Source: Buddleja alternifolia
Taxonomy: Eukaryota; Streptophyta; Magnoliopsida; Lamiales; Scrophulariaceae
Reading direction: 5' to 3'
DNA length: 64,000 bases
NCBI GenBank assembly: GCA_019426215.1
Contig: CM033403.1
Coordinates: 36,838,754-36,902,753, forward strand
Both the position numbers and the translations under genes were made by a program. The notes under the pieces were generated by a model. It saw nothing but the letters and a program-made list of their open reading frames with translations, made no database searches and was not told the DNA's origin. Positions 37,345 to 50,535 of this stretch are shown here, piece after piece. Position 1 is the first letter of the stretch. Each line of letters begins with the position of its first letter.

Positions 37345-38775
37345 AACAATTATTTTTGTCTCAGAAGACTGTACGTATGTCCAATCTATTCAATATATGC
37401 AATGTAAGATACTAGTACTTTTAGTAGTATTCTTTGGCTTGACAACTTTTATTTATGTGACAATTCTTGCGGGTGAATTCAGTGATTATACTGATACTCG
37501 AAAACACCAAACTCTTAAAAAGTCTGCTTTGCCAAGAAGACTACTTAGCAGAGCCATTGAATCCATTTCTTGAATCATTGTCCTCCTAGAATGGTAGATA
37601 AGACTAAAGGGTCACATTCAATGGCCAAAAGACTTGAATACATTTAATCATAGAGAAAAGCAAGCACGATAGGCAAACGTTGCACCTTTACAATTACTAA
37701 ATTGAGCTTACATGATGGAGACAAGTTCTTTCCATACTCTTAGGTTTGTTGTAGGTCTTTTTAGATGGAAAGTTACACTCTCCTACCACAAAGAATAATA
37801 ATAATGGGAGATTGAGGATAGATTTTCGTAAAGTGAGATGAACTTAGTTCGTCGTTGTCAAATTCGACCTTTATTCAATAGCATCTCATATATTGTTGCG
37901 TATATTATGTGTTACGTGAAGAAAATATTCGATTTGAATAATGTGATTGGTCATTTTCAGTTCTTTGGATTATCTATACAAATTAAATTTTTAATATTAT
38001 GTATTATATTCTTTTGGATTTTTCATTGAGGGTACGAAAAATATTCCGGAATTTTCTTTATTAAGATGATCATTGCAAAATATATGCTTATTAATTATTA
38101 TATTATAGTGTGTTACGAAAAATGGCAGTTTGCAGCTGAAAAATCAATAAAAAAATATTCAGATTGTCTGATAAATATCTCACTTTTTTTAAGAAGATTT
38201 GTAGAATTTTCCAATGATCTAATATGGTAATAATTCGAATCTAGCATTTGTTCAAAGGAATCTTACATATTATACGGACAAAAATAATTGAATTATTTTT
38301 TCAAGTGACTTATAAGGTAATTCCAAGTTAACATTCAAATTAACAATATAATTTGTTCATTGCTACGGATTTATCGAGCATGGACGATGGCATATTATTT
38401 GGCTGATTGCTTCTTCTTCTTTTTGGTTCAATTGTGCTTTTGTCGCATCCTAAGTCCTAACGTTCCGTTTGATTCAAGAATTTTGATGAGAAAAACATTT
38501 ACTTTAAAAATAATACTACTTTGTGCTTTATTTTCTTTTTACCATTTTCAACTTTTTTTCGTTTTCTCACCAAATCTATGATGCAAACATAGCATAAGTA
38601 TCAAAATTCATGTCAAACAAATGAATCTTCACTCAATAGGTTTTTTTTCTTGTTCGATATTCCTCTTGACTCATTAACATTACTGCTATGTTTGGATTAT
38701 GAACGTTGGTAAGGATAAAGGAAATGACAAATGAACGGTCGAAAAAATAAAGCACAACAAGTATTATTATTTAAA
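37345..38775. other. AT-rich intergenic, no gene seen
   Basis: Only short frames without recognisable domains are present. Confidence 0.5.
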
Positions 38776-39235
38776 GGGAAAATTACACACGGATCCCCTC
38801 ACTTATTATATAATTACCAAAACTCCCCATCACTTATTGAAAATTACCAACACACCTCCTTAAGGGGCCTATTTGTAAGGTTTATATGGGTATATTTTTA
38901 AGAATTGTTAAACACACAGGCAGGGACGGAGCCAGGAATTTTACCTAGGGGGGCAAGATTGTTGTGACATATCTATACATTTGTTTTTGCCAGATAGACG
39001 AAAGATTCAAGAGGGATGCCCCTCGCGGTACGATACGCTATATTTATGGGGGGAAATATAATAAGGAACTAGGTTCAATTACAACTTTTGACATACTTTA
39101 TACTCTTATACTCTTATATGGGTATATTTTTAAGAATTGTTAAACACACATGGGGCGTAATAGTAAGAAATCCTTAATATGTGGGGGTGTGTTGGTAATT
39201 TTCAATAAGTGAGGGGGTCGGTATGTAATTTTCTC
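38776..39235. mobile_element. MULE-type MITE with perfect 9-bp TSD
   Basis: The left end GGGAAAATTACACACGGATC and the reversed right end GAGAAAATTACATACCGACC continue together into CCCCTCACTTATT. TTATTTAAA flanks it on both sides (38767..38775 and 39236..39244). It is the best-preserved member of the MITE family found in the SCPL, SFR2 and GA2ox introns. It carries a nested insertion at 38919..39113. Confidence 0.8.
38882..39150. repeat. 37-bp perfect direct repeats flanking a nested hAT-MITE fragment
   Basis: TTATATGGGTATATTTTTAA and the following 17 bases, ending AAACACACA, occur identically at 38882..38918 and 39114..39150. Between them lies 195 bp starting GGCAGGGACGGAGCCAGGAA. This matches the left part of the hAT MITE at 51.0 kb, including CGGTACGATACGCTATATTT and GGTTCAATTACAACTTTTGA. 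The right half of the MITE is absent. Confidence 0.8.
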
Positions 39236-40140
39236 TTATTTAAAAGTAGTATAAATACTTTTCTGAAGATTTTTGTTCCTAAAATCCTTAAACCAGAGAC
39301 ATTTATGAGAGACAAAACAGCCCTCAGTGAGAAGCGGCTTTCAAATTAAATCAGCAAATATTCTAGACATTAATGTAATCTCATTCAATTCCAGTTGTAG
39401 TCATCATGCCCCTGTCAAATAATATTAACCAGTGATTAATATAGTATTAGAATAAAACAACAAAAGAAATCAAGACGACAAAAATATAACCTCCCAATTC
39501 TTAACAAGTCATTCTTAGGAGTTTTTGAAAATCGACTTACTAAAATATTTACATGAATCTATAGAGTATGTCATACACAAATAATTATTGTACATGTCAT
39601 TATACGACTGCAAATCGCGAATGCTCCCATTTTTACCACTTGACTTGCATGGCCTAATTTAACATGCTAAATAATTTTTTTTCCCTTTTGGAATCTAAAT
39701 ATAAACAACAAAATATTTGATATTAATAAGTGCTTGAATATATATCTTAAATACATAATAAAGATAAAAGGATTGAAATGCATGAATTTGGAGAAGCAAA
39801 AGGAGTAGAGGGTTTGAACGGAGTAAATAAGAGCCACAAATAGGGAGTGGGTAAGTGAAAAGGACATGGGAAGTGAAGAGGATTAGACCCTCATGCATCT
39901 TTTATGGCTCTCACGAACACAGAGGAATGGCAATATCAGTCAACCAACAAGGCAGTCAACAACCATAATCACATCCATGAGCGCGCCATACTTGGGAGGT
40001 CTCGAGATCTCAAGTTCTAGGTTGATATCCACCGCACATGTAGTGATATGCACATTTGTCCCATGTGAACAAATACATGGGGAAAGGTGGAAATCAACAT
40101 AGACTTGAGGTCTCAGGACTCCCTAAGAATGATCCATCAT

Positions 40141-40506
40141 GAGCATATACCTTTTTCTCATTAGGCCTTTTCTTTTTTGCCAGACAAAAATTTAGAAAAT
40201 AATTTAATGTGATTCATAGAATTGAATTATCACATATAAAACATCCAAGATGAAATAAATCGACAACATTATGTCTATAAGTTCTACTCAATGACATAGA
40301 AGCTAATAATTGTTGTTTAAATGAGCATACTCTTTTTTCATTAGGCCTTTTCTTTGTTTTTTTTTTTTTGCCACACAAAAATTAAGAAAATAATTTAATA
40401 TTCTCCGTAGTATTGAATTATCACATATAAAATATCCAAGATGAAATAAATCGACAACATTATGTCTATAAGTTCTACTCAATGACATACAAGCTAATAA
40501 GTGTTG
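40141..40506. repeat. tandem duplication, 182-bp unit
   Basis: GAGCATA..CTTTTT.TCATTAGGCCTTTTCTT starts at 40141 and again at 40323. Both copies share AATTGAATTATCACATATAA and CAAGATGAAATAAATCGACA up to GACATA.AAGCTAATAA. No gene overlaps it. Confidence 0.85.
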
Positions 40507-42200
40507 TCTAACTAGTATATTTCATAGTCATATTCTCCTAAAGCATCTTCTTTTTGTAGTTTAATTCTATATAATGTCCTTTGTTGGGAGGAAGAAATGC
40601 CGATATTGAGATTAATCGTGATAAGTTTTATCGGATGAGTCTAATACAAAGAAGGTACTATAAATATATATAACTGATTCTTGTACTATAAATATATAAG
40701 TAATTCTATCTGTGAATATAAAGTACTCTGTAAATAAATTTTTTGGAGGGTATGTCGATTGTCGGTAATCCTACGATAGACGTTATCCTAGACTTCAATT
40801 TTGAATAAATAAAACATTTATGTTTCCTGCAATATGTAACTTTGTAATCAATTAAGATCTCTAGCAGTACGCCCAAGGGAGAAGGCATCATTTGAACTAC
40901 AAAAATAATATCTTCATTATGTATTTGATTTTACCTTCAATATTCATCTGTTGCTTGATTCGTTCATAGCAAAAATTTGAAATATATGATACCATTAAAC
41001 CAATACTTTGTGTTTCTCTGTAATGTCCCTATAACAAGCCAATTTTCCACTTAACAAAACATTTTTTATTTTTTTATAAACATAAGATCTATCTATGTAA
41101 TCTTTCATAATGCAGACCAAGAACTATAGTTTGACTATCTTATAGGAAAGTGTGATATGAAAATGGTTTTCCCACGAGGTGCCATTTCCCACACCCTTAA
41201 TTCCCTCACAAACCCAAAATTTTATATGTAAAATTAAACACTAGAAACAAGTAAAATTATTAGTTAAATAACTCCAACATTGTTTACATTAAGGCCGAAT
41301 ACTCTTACCTAGACCTAGAATTTATAATAATATTCTTCTTTTGTTTCTTTTCCCAAGTTCTTTATTAATTTAATATTACATAACCTTTAATCAACAAAAT
41401 ATTCAATTTCTTTGTATAGACCAATTTGGTTAAATTTAGTGAATTCTCCAGGACAATTTTCTTGTTGCAAGTAATGAGATTCATGTCTTTTACACCATTA
41501 CATATGATTCTCATGGAATTCATGATTTTTTAAAAAAATTATTCTTAAGTTAAAAATTAAAATCATAGTTTGTGCACAATTTTAATTAACTCATGGATAA
41601 CCATTAATATAAATAATGTAACTGCTAGATTGAGAGTATTGTCAATCACATAATAAATATAATTTATTTTCTAAATAATTAATTCTGGTGTAGATAAATC
41701 TGAAGCAAGCTGAAATTTTCTCAAAATCCAGATAATATGAAACATTTTTCGTATTTATTTTGAGCTGCAATTAAGCACATATAACAACACAAGTAAAGAC
41801 ACACACATTTGATATATGATAAATGGTATTTTCAATAAAAATCAATTTCATAACGTTAATATGGATTTATGAATAGTTAATTGCAGAATTACTATTTACT
41901 TCGGAATTTTATACTAGATCAAATTTAATAGTTTTGATATCCATCTTTCTCACATATTAAAATGTATTATGTGTGATTTTCATATATATTTGTGTGAGAG
42001 AGATAAACACCAAATGCACTGTCGAATCGTTGGGACTCAGTTTGACATAGAACTGCCGTATTTGCTTTTTCACTACGGTCGGCACGGGCAGGCATGGTCA
42101 GTGAGAGGGGCAGGCAGTGGGGCGGCCACGTGGTACGTTGGTTTATTCATTCTTTCTGGGCCGTGGATCTGTCGCAGTCGGGTCCATCAGGACGGCCCAC
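40507..42200. other. AT-rich intergenic upstream of the small gene
   Basis: No gene seen up to about 42.1 kb, where the composition becomes GC-richer and promoter-like. Confidence 0.5.
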
Positions 42201-42314
42201 TGGTTGTCCATAAAAAGCCCATTCTCTCCCCCTTCACTTTCTTCATTCCTTTTCATTCACATTCCTCTCTCTCTCTCTCCCCTCATTGTGTGTTTGTTTT
42301 GTGCACTTTTTTTC
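42120..42314 (+). promoter_or_regulatory. candidate promoter and leader of the 71-residue gene
   Basis: A GC-richer patch holds three TGGGCC/GGCCCA/GCCCA words (42158, 42193, 42217), which are site II-like motifs, then a TATA-like CCATAAAAAG near 42210 and a long CT-rich stretch (42262-42290) running to the start codon. This order is usual for plant promoters and 5' leaders. Function is inferred only. Confidence 0.4.
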
Positions 42315-42418
42315 ATGGGAGAAAGAGAAAAGCTTCCAAAGCAGAAAGCAAGCCTGAATTTTCCACAACTACTAGGTATGTAAACACACACACACACACA
42401 CACAAAGATTTGATACTC

Positions 42419-42457
<39 letters not shown>

Positions 42458-42805
42458 TATGCATACTAATATGTCTTATTTCTTAATAAGCAAGTTTTTG
42501 AAAGTTCATATATGCATGACTTTCAGTCATTTTCTTGATAGTTACTACTTAAACACTATATATGTTTATATTATATATAGTACAATTATGTTAATTAACT
42601 TGTGGCCATGATTATCTCATTCCCAAAACTATTTTAATTTATTTATGCAGGCTATGAATTATATGAAACCATCAAGTTTCATGGAAGCATCGACACGAAT
42701 TTTCTCGGGCCGGGCCTTAGAGATGGAGGAAGATTTGATCAAGACGGGAAAATGTTGATTAATGTTTCTAAGATGATCAATTCAATGGCTTCTTGTTCAT
42801 CTTAA
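42315..42805 (+). CDS. candidate small two-exon gene, 71 residues, unknown function
   Basis: Exon 1 is 42315..42375 (ATGGGAG start, ending CTACTAG before GTATGT). Exon 2 is 42651..42805 (after TTTATGCAG, ending TAA). They join in frame to 216 nt, even though the codon split across the junction is G|GC. The product starts MGEREKLPKQKASLNFPQLL and runs through GYELYETIKFHGSID, FLGPGLRDGGRFDQDGK and INVSKMINSMASCSS. It is soluble, has no signal peptide or membrane segment, and has a basic N-terminus. I do not recognise the family. Support is the splice agreement, a promoter-like upstream patch and low-AT coding bases; there is no homology evidence. The intron carries (CA)n and (TA)n runs close to its donor. 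Confidence 0.5.
42384..42453. repeat. (AC)n and (AT)n microsatellites in the small gene's intron
   Basis: An AC run (42384-42404) and an AT run (42422-42453) start 8 bases past the exon 1 donor. Confidence 0.85.
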
Positions 42806-45214
42806 CTCGGTGCTATCCTACCTGAGCTTTTTCTACGAAAACCCTTTTTTCTCTTTTTTTTTTTTTTATTAAATCATTTTTTGACTTGTTGCCCTTTATG
42901 TTTCTCCCTTTCCGTGTTTTCTTGACCTTGTAAGACCTTTTCTTGACCTTGTAAGACCCTCAATCTCCCATTTGTTTTCTATTCTCCATTTTGTTTCGGA
43001 TACCATATCAGAGTATTCTGATATTGGAATTATCCATTTTCTTTCTTCGTTCCCGCCCAACTCACATTCTCCTTCCTTGTCTATCCCTCCTGAGCTATTC
43101 CGATTTGGAATTACCATAAATATTTCTCGCATCGAGAGAAATGTCATCAATAACTCAAAAAAAGTAGTGATTATTGTAATTAATTAGATATATTTTGTGA
43201 GTATTTATCTATTTTAGTATAAGTTTGTACAGTTTATATTCTTGTGTAGGGCCATGAATTTTGAATTGTAGTAGAGAGGCATATAACCAGATATACTGAT
43301 GCTGGGCTTAAAGGGCCCTCACATTTTCGCTGTTTTATATGTTTTTGAGCTAAAAAGTAGTATGAGAATAAATATTGTCGCAGAGTTTTTCTCGTGACTG
43401 CTTTCATACTGTACAACTTAATATATATATATATATAATATATTGTTAATATATATATATATATATATATGTTGTTACACTGTATTATTGGATTCAATCC
43501 TTCTCTTTTCAACATAATATTAATTTGCTTTCTTGATGCTGCTTTTTTCTCTTTGTGTTTTTTGGCATGTACGTTTTACTCCTTCTATTGAGACAATCAG
43601 AATGAAATTATTTCATGTGGCTGAGATTCATTTCTTGGTTATGAATTTAATGAGAGTACCCTTGTTATTGAAGTGAGTGCAATGCCATAATTTTATGTGA
43701 TTAATTTGTTGAGTGGATCAGATGCAACGTTCCCGATTTAATTATAAATATATTGATATTTCGTGATGTCAATGAATTGTTGGTTTCATCATCTAACTAC
43801 AAGATAGTGATAATAGGCCATAGTTGAAAAGTTCCCAGATATTTTGATGTATAACTATACTTGGATTGAGAGTGTCGAAATTTATCCAACATGGCTTATA
43901 TTGCACCATTCAGTATTTATCCAAGCTGTGAGACTCGATATGTCATAATGAAAGGTAAAAGAGAAAAGAAAATCTAGAACTAAAACACTCATTTATTTGG
44001 GAATAAACTAAAATGCAAAGAGTGATGCTATATATATACTATCGGTTACTTTTTAATGTTTCGTTGCGAATAAATGAATACAATAAATGCATTTGATTAG
44101 ATTTTTTATAATTTATTTTTAGTATTATTAAATAGATATTTTATCAGGATCATTGAAAAATTAGTGAAAAGCTAGCGGTGATATATAACATTTTTCAAAC
44201 GGGAAAAGACAAAATTATAATTTTTCAAGTAGAGATCACCTATAATGATAATTAGATCAAGAGTATTATAATCAATCAAATGTAGACTTGTCATGCCTCT
44301 TATTGTGGGTTCGAAAAGAAAATCCAAAACTAAAAGAAGCTTGTTTATATCTAGGAATAATTGAAAATGCTAAAGACAAGCCCTAGCAAGAGTTGAATAT
44401 TCCATGAAAACAGGGTCAATAAAATTGTACCAAGAAAATAAAATTGTCTGAAGACTGAAATGAAAAGTCTTTCTGAAAATAGGGGCCCCTGTTATCTTCA
44501 GTTTCAACATTTCTGAGCATTTTCTGAAAATACAGCATAGCTTTGAGATTTGTATTTTCATGCGATACTGGCTTTTGTAGTGATTCAACATTATTTCGTA
44601 ATTTAAATTCTCACAAAAAATAAAAGTTAAAAATTGTACAAATTTAAACTTAATTAAGGTTTCGAAATAGTTACAAGTACTCTTTCAATGGAGAATTTTC
44701 AAGCCCAATGATGATGTCCACAAGTTGGGCAATGAATGCTAGACAACTTTATTCTCTATAATCTTTTATTTAGATTCATTTAATATAAATCATTGGATAT
44801 ATATCACGTCACAAGATCTTCCTATGATCTACTTTAATTTAATTTGTCAAAGTTGATCGGTGAAATTAAATTTGATTACGAAGAATAAAGTATATGATAC
44901 TATATGTTTGCATGCTAATCGAATATATTGGGTTATACCTCTTCAAATAATCAATACTCAAATGTTAGAAACTCGAGAGATTTGAAAGGCTAAATTGAGT
45001 GACTCTCCAAAAATCATGAAATTCCTCGTTTTAAATAACATCATTCATTTATGTATAATGAATTTCATATAGGTCCGCTATTTAATTAAATTTACTTGTC
45101 TTCATGTAGTTGAAGTCCTTCAAAAAGAAATATATATAAAATGACCATAATACCCTTATAGCGTGCCAAACTGAATATTCATAAGACAGAAAGGAGGGAA
45201 AGAATCCAAAACCT
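42806..45214. other. AT-rich intergenic, no gene seen
   Basis: This holds AT microsatellites near 43420-43471 and a 19-bp direct repeat of the type TTTTCTTGACCTTGTAAGAC around 42920-42957. No convincing gene. Confidence 0.5.
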
Positions 45215-45375
45215 ACTGATCTAGTGGTATTCACCTTTCACTTTATATGAGATGTTTTGGGTTTGAATTCAGTCTGCCACAAGTTGTGGATTTTCCCTCT
45301 TTTATAGAGATAAATAGAATTTTTATAATTGAAGATTATAACTCGCAATCTAAATTTATCGAATTAGATATAAAA
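45215..45375 (+). mobile_element. SINE-like element
   Basis: A box-like GATCTAGTGGTA is followed about 35 bases later by the B-box-like GGGTTTGAATTC, then a 3' body (ATTGAAGATTATAACTCGCA) and an A run at 45371-45381. It resembles the minus-strand copy at 52.5-52.7 kb. No clear target duplication was found. Confidence 0.5.
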
Positions 45376-48300
45376 AAAAAAGGGAGTTGGGAGGTAGGGT
45401 TGGGGGCAAAAGTGTAATAATTTGGGTCATATGGTAAGATATATTTTGGATATAGATATAGCCGGCATTTGGGTCCATTTGTGGCAGCCTATATTACATC
45501 TTTTGGTAACATAGTAACATGGGCTCTTCATTAGGACTTTTTACACCAAATCATTGCCCTCAAGACCCTCAAATTAAAGTAACCCATCTCATCACACTTT
45601 TTATTTTTATTTTTATTTTTATTTTTATTTTTAAATTTGTGAAAGGACACTCTCAACCTCAATAATGCCTTGATCAATATTTTTTACCGTGCTTACACTT
45701 TACACATTCTTCTTTATCACTTAGGGTACCCCTAAACAAGAGAAAAAAAATATTTTCTTTTTGACCTTTTCATTTTTGTCACCAATAGCAAGGTCCTACT
45801 ACTCATTATATGAAGGAAAGTTTCCAAAAAGAAATTTAAAAATGCCCTTTTGCTTTAATTTGAATTACCCTATTAATTTTGTTAAAATAAGTATAGAAAT
45901 TCTTTGTTTCAAAGGTTTATCGATATCATAATACAATTCACATGCCCCATTATAATTCATACATACATATATTAGTTTGACAAAGAAAGGCGGAAGAGGC
46001 TATTAAATGTCAGTATATACATATATATATATATATATATATGTATATATTATCCAACAAAATGTGGGTGTATTGTACATATAAGTGTGTGTTTATACAT
46101 TATAGATATACACTTGAAATATCCAACCAAATATTTCGAATTTATAGTTTTATTTCCATTAAAACAAAGCCATAATTCCAAAAAATTTATACAAGCTCAA
46201 CCCCAATAAAATGACTGCAGGAAAAGGTTCACCAGAAATTGGGCCCTTTGGGGTTCTCATCCCTTTTATCAAACTAACCCATATATTAAATATTGAGAAT
46301 GGCCCAGATATGAAGGCTTCTATTTAACATATGGGCCTGGCATTTTTATAATCCACTAAGAAATTAATTTTTTCCCCCAAAAGTTCAAATCTAATTATAA
46401 ACATCATTAAGCTAGAAAGTGAATACTATGTTACACTGGCGCGGATATAGAGACACATATACAATACGAATACGACGATACGGCTTTTTCAGAATTTTAG
46501 AATACGACATAGCTATAATACGACTATTAATATATATCTATATCTATATCTACATATATACATATATATATAATAGATATGTATCTATATATTAATTGTT
46601 ATTTTAATTTTCACGCAATCACTAAAACATACCTCCAAGTATCCAACACTGCATCAAGTGATTTTAAAAGTATCTGTGCATCATGGTGATTCTATATACC
46701 AACCTACTGTTTCTACATGCATATAAAATAGAATAATTATAATAATAATAATAATATATGAAAAATATTTACTACCTATACCAAAATCTTATCCTTCAAT
46801 TTCCTATTAGTGTTGATTCTTTATTCTTGAAGTTAGACTTTCATCCACAAATTGCGCACGTCGCACGTTACCAAGTCAATATTCTTCTGTAAGTCTCCAT
46901 CCCTACTTATTTCCTAAATACATATATTAAAGACGTAAGTTCAAGAATTTGAGATTAAAAATTTCAATATATGAGACAAATTGACATATAATTACATTAC
47001 ATTAACGCATCTTATCAAGAGGGATTTGAAGAAACTTCTAACGTTTAAATAACCCGCACGATCGGACAATAGTCTTGAAAGTAATTATAATAATCCTACT
47101 AATTAATTCCACTTTGACAAGTTTCACGTTGTCGGTTGTCATTATCTCCTTGATATTTAGTTCTTATTTTGTACTAATATTACTTCGACTACACGAATTT
47201 AGTGATGGAACGTAAAGCGTAATTGTACTTTGTTTTAGTGACTAAGGGATTTGATCATGTCATTGGCTATCATCTAATTAGTAAAATCCATTTTGATTTA
47301 TTATGTTTTTGAAATTTATAAATAATCCAACTGTCATCCATCTAAAGTTATGTGGGCTTAGTCAATTAAGGGTAAATTTGATCTAAACTGAAGTGAAATA
47401 TTGAATTATGCCTTTGAAATTGTTTATTTATCCTCGCTCGATCGTAGCTTTATTCGAGCTCAATTTGATTGGCAAACAAATTAAATCCAAACACAAAAGT
47501 TGAAACTGAATAATAGTCTAAAAAATATTCTTACACTTTATTACGGTCCACTCAATACTTACAACCTCATAAGTTGTCTTTTCTGGCATATGCATATTTA
47601 TATTTTATATAAAAAAAATTAGATATGGTAGAAAATAAAACAAATATGGTTTCTTGGAAGCACAAAAGGATGGGGAAATAAGTACAAAATCACGCACCCT
47701 ATACGGGTTGTTCTATGCTGGGACTCAGCCGTTGGATCCCCCAAAGTGTTTCAACTCATAATTTACATGGGAATTAAAAGGAATTTGCAATCGTATATGG
47801 GACGGTTTTAAATGCTATAAATATATTCCATCTTGAGGGTAGGGTGTGACAATCATGGTTTAATTACATGTGAACATCATATTTGTGGGTTAATTTATGC
47901 TACCTATTTAGGTACGTGGTCAAGTGGTGTTTTAAACCCTAGATCATACATGATGAGATGATCATTTCACTTTATGACATTATCATGTGCAGATCCAATG
48001 GTTTAAAATTCACTTGGGCACATACCTAAGTGGGTAACATGAAATTTTCCATATTTCTGATATTTCAATGTGTACGTTTAATTAAAAATTCCAACAGACT
48101 ATTTTGAAAAGGGGAAATGGTCATTTTATTTTATTTAATAAAAAGTTTACAACGTCATAAACAATACAACTTAGAATATCTCTAACGATGTAGTTAAGAT
48201 TTAAAAATAATTGAAACACCAGATATCAAAAAAGTTCAAGATAACATATCTTGAGAAATAACAAACGAGAACAAGATAACTCTTCTGCAAAATACCACAT

Positions 48301-48922
48301 TATTATTCAAGAGAGACGAAATTCTCATTCGAAAGAGAAAAAAAAATATTAAACTAAAAAAACTATATACAATCAAATGTATTGCCCATATTCATCTTGT
48401 CAAATTCATTGTTGTCTCGTAAAATTTGAAACTGTGATAAATATACAACTTTAAGAAGGGTGCTCCAAACTAGTCCGTCGACGATGGTGATGATAATAAT
48501 AGTGATGGAGGCGACCGCTCACCTAACCATCGTCAGCGTAGAAAAATAGGATCACTCACCAAACCATCGTCAGCGTAGAAAAATAGCAAGAAAAACAAGT
48601 TTTTTGCATTTTATATTTTGTGGATGCTATTAATTTCGTTTCAATGACAACGAGCTAGAAGACAAGGAAAGTCCAACCACCTACAAGCTATGTATATGAG
48701 TCTGTTGTAGGTTATATGTCCAAACTAGTTATTATGACACTCAATATGTTTGTTTGACCAATATCATTTAATTTAAATATTTTCAACAAGTGAAAATCGA
48801 ATCATCCTTAGTTAGAATAATTTTTTAGCTAGATACACATATGACATGTGCATATATATATATATATATATATTATAGGATAGCTAATCTCCTATAACAT
48901 ATGTTAGCATTAACCTTAACCA
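45376..48922. other. AT-rich intergenic, no gene seen
   Basis: A (ATTTTT)n tract at 45600-45632, (AT)n at 46019-46043 and 48854-48873, and scattered simple sequence. No gene. Confidence 0.5.
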
Positions 48923-49475
48923 ATGTGGCACTCAATTGTCAAGATTAGAAGGTTGGTTTTGGATTTGAAAGAATGCTTCCCGGACAAACGGGCTAAGATT
49001 GTGAGAGACAATCCAATAACCCTTGGAGGAAACCCAATAAAAGGTTACTTCAAGCTTAACACGGATGGTAGCTTTAGAGGCGATAATTGGAGGCCTTCTT
49101 CTGGATTAGTCGGGTTATTGGCAATGGGGTTTTAGTGGAAACTTAGGGAGTTTTTCAGTCAATGAAGCAGAGGTCTTGGCACTTAGGGAGGGGTTGAAAA
49201 TTGCATGGGCAAGATATGTTCCCCAAATTATCGCATAAGTGAACTCGGAAATTGTTTGTAATCTCACTTCGAAGGGCGATGAGGAGACCCATCTGCTTGG
49301 CAATATTATTCGGGATGTTCGGATTCTTCTTTTGAAGCCTTGGAGATGCTCCCTTCAACACACAAGGAAAGACGGAAACATAGTTGCAGATTCTCTTGCT
49401 AAGATTGGATATAACTTCCAAAAGGGACTTCATTTGTGGGACAATCCCCCAGCTATAGTTGTTTTGATGTTTTAG
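48923..49475 (+). pseudogene. RNase H-like domain fragment (LINE-type, RVT_3)
   Basis: The first frame reads PIKGYFKLNTDGSFRGD, with the first catalytic Asp. After shifts near 49110-49145 the second frame reads GSFSVNEAEVLALREGLKIA (catalytic Glu), then a stop. A third segment reads VNSEIVCNLTSKGDEE and HTRKDGNIVADSLAKIG (last Asp). This is the reverse-transcriptase-like RNase H found at the 3' ends of plant LINEs and as host Ta11-like genes. Two frameshifts and a stop make it non-functional. No LINE reverse transcriptase lies upstream. Confidence 0.75.
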
Positions 49476-50520
49476 TTGCAGAACTTAGTCTCTTTCCTTT
49501 TCTCGTGTAACCAAAAAAAAATAAAAATAATTAACCTTATTCCTACTACTTTTAGTGTGGGGAAAATCTTGGGTGAACTCTGTATGGGATCCAATTACAT
49601 ATGCAAACACACAACAAAAAATAATAAAAAAATATGTTGGATTATTTTTATATTGAATATATATTTTTTATTGTGTAGTGGTATATGCAATTGGGTCCCA
49701 CACTGGCCACACCCGAGAATTTTCCTTTTAGTGAGTGTCATTTTCTTGTATAATTCTGTGGACGAAAAATTCTATAATTGGTTTCGGCCCAGCATAGAAT
49801 GGGCATTCTGTGGACACACACCCTCTTCTATATATATATATATATATATACAATAATTCACTAGCTAGCTATAGCTTTATATAATTAGTTGTGGTGCAGC
49901 TCTCCTAGCTAGGTGATCATTATATACCTAGCAAGCTCATTCCGGTATAGAAAAGATGTTTTTGCACCCAATTATTGGCAATTACTTCACAAATGTCATA
50001 TCTCGCAGCATTATTATTGATTAGTCAAAGCAATATTTTAGGGGAGAAAAATGGAATTCTTCAATTTTTTATACATACAATTTCTAGTAGATTAATTTCA
50101 AATTACCAATCTTACGAATCCACATTTCGCATTAAAATTAAACGTGTTAAACACAAAAATCAGACTTCAAATTGGTTTGTAAAATATTATTTATGTAATA
50201 AAATAAAAATTATTGCTCAGCACATATTACCAGTGACAATCTTAATATTACCGGTTAAAACGAGCATGAACTTCACAACATGAGAGTTGGATCCAATGCC
50301 GACTGGCGAATAACAAATTATTTATATATATATACCGAGTTTATTAGTCTCCACTATGAGCATACATTTAGATTCGATTGACTAATCAAATTGTTTTTAC
50401 AATTGTATCTGCCTACAATCAACAGTACTTTTAGATAAGCCGACTCTAATGGAATCTATATATTTCAAGAATAATAGTACACACACATGTCAATATATAT
50501 ATATACACACATAAATATGT
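49476..50520. other. AT-rich intergenic, no gene seen
   Basis: Includes an (AT)n run at 49830-49851. Short frames only. Confidence 0.5.
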
Positions 50521-50535
50521 ATCTATTGGTTGCAG

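Noticed and set aside
40141..40506. Two spaced repeats as a CRISPR-like array
   Set aside because: Only two 182-bp copies with no spacer pattern, in a plant genome.
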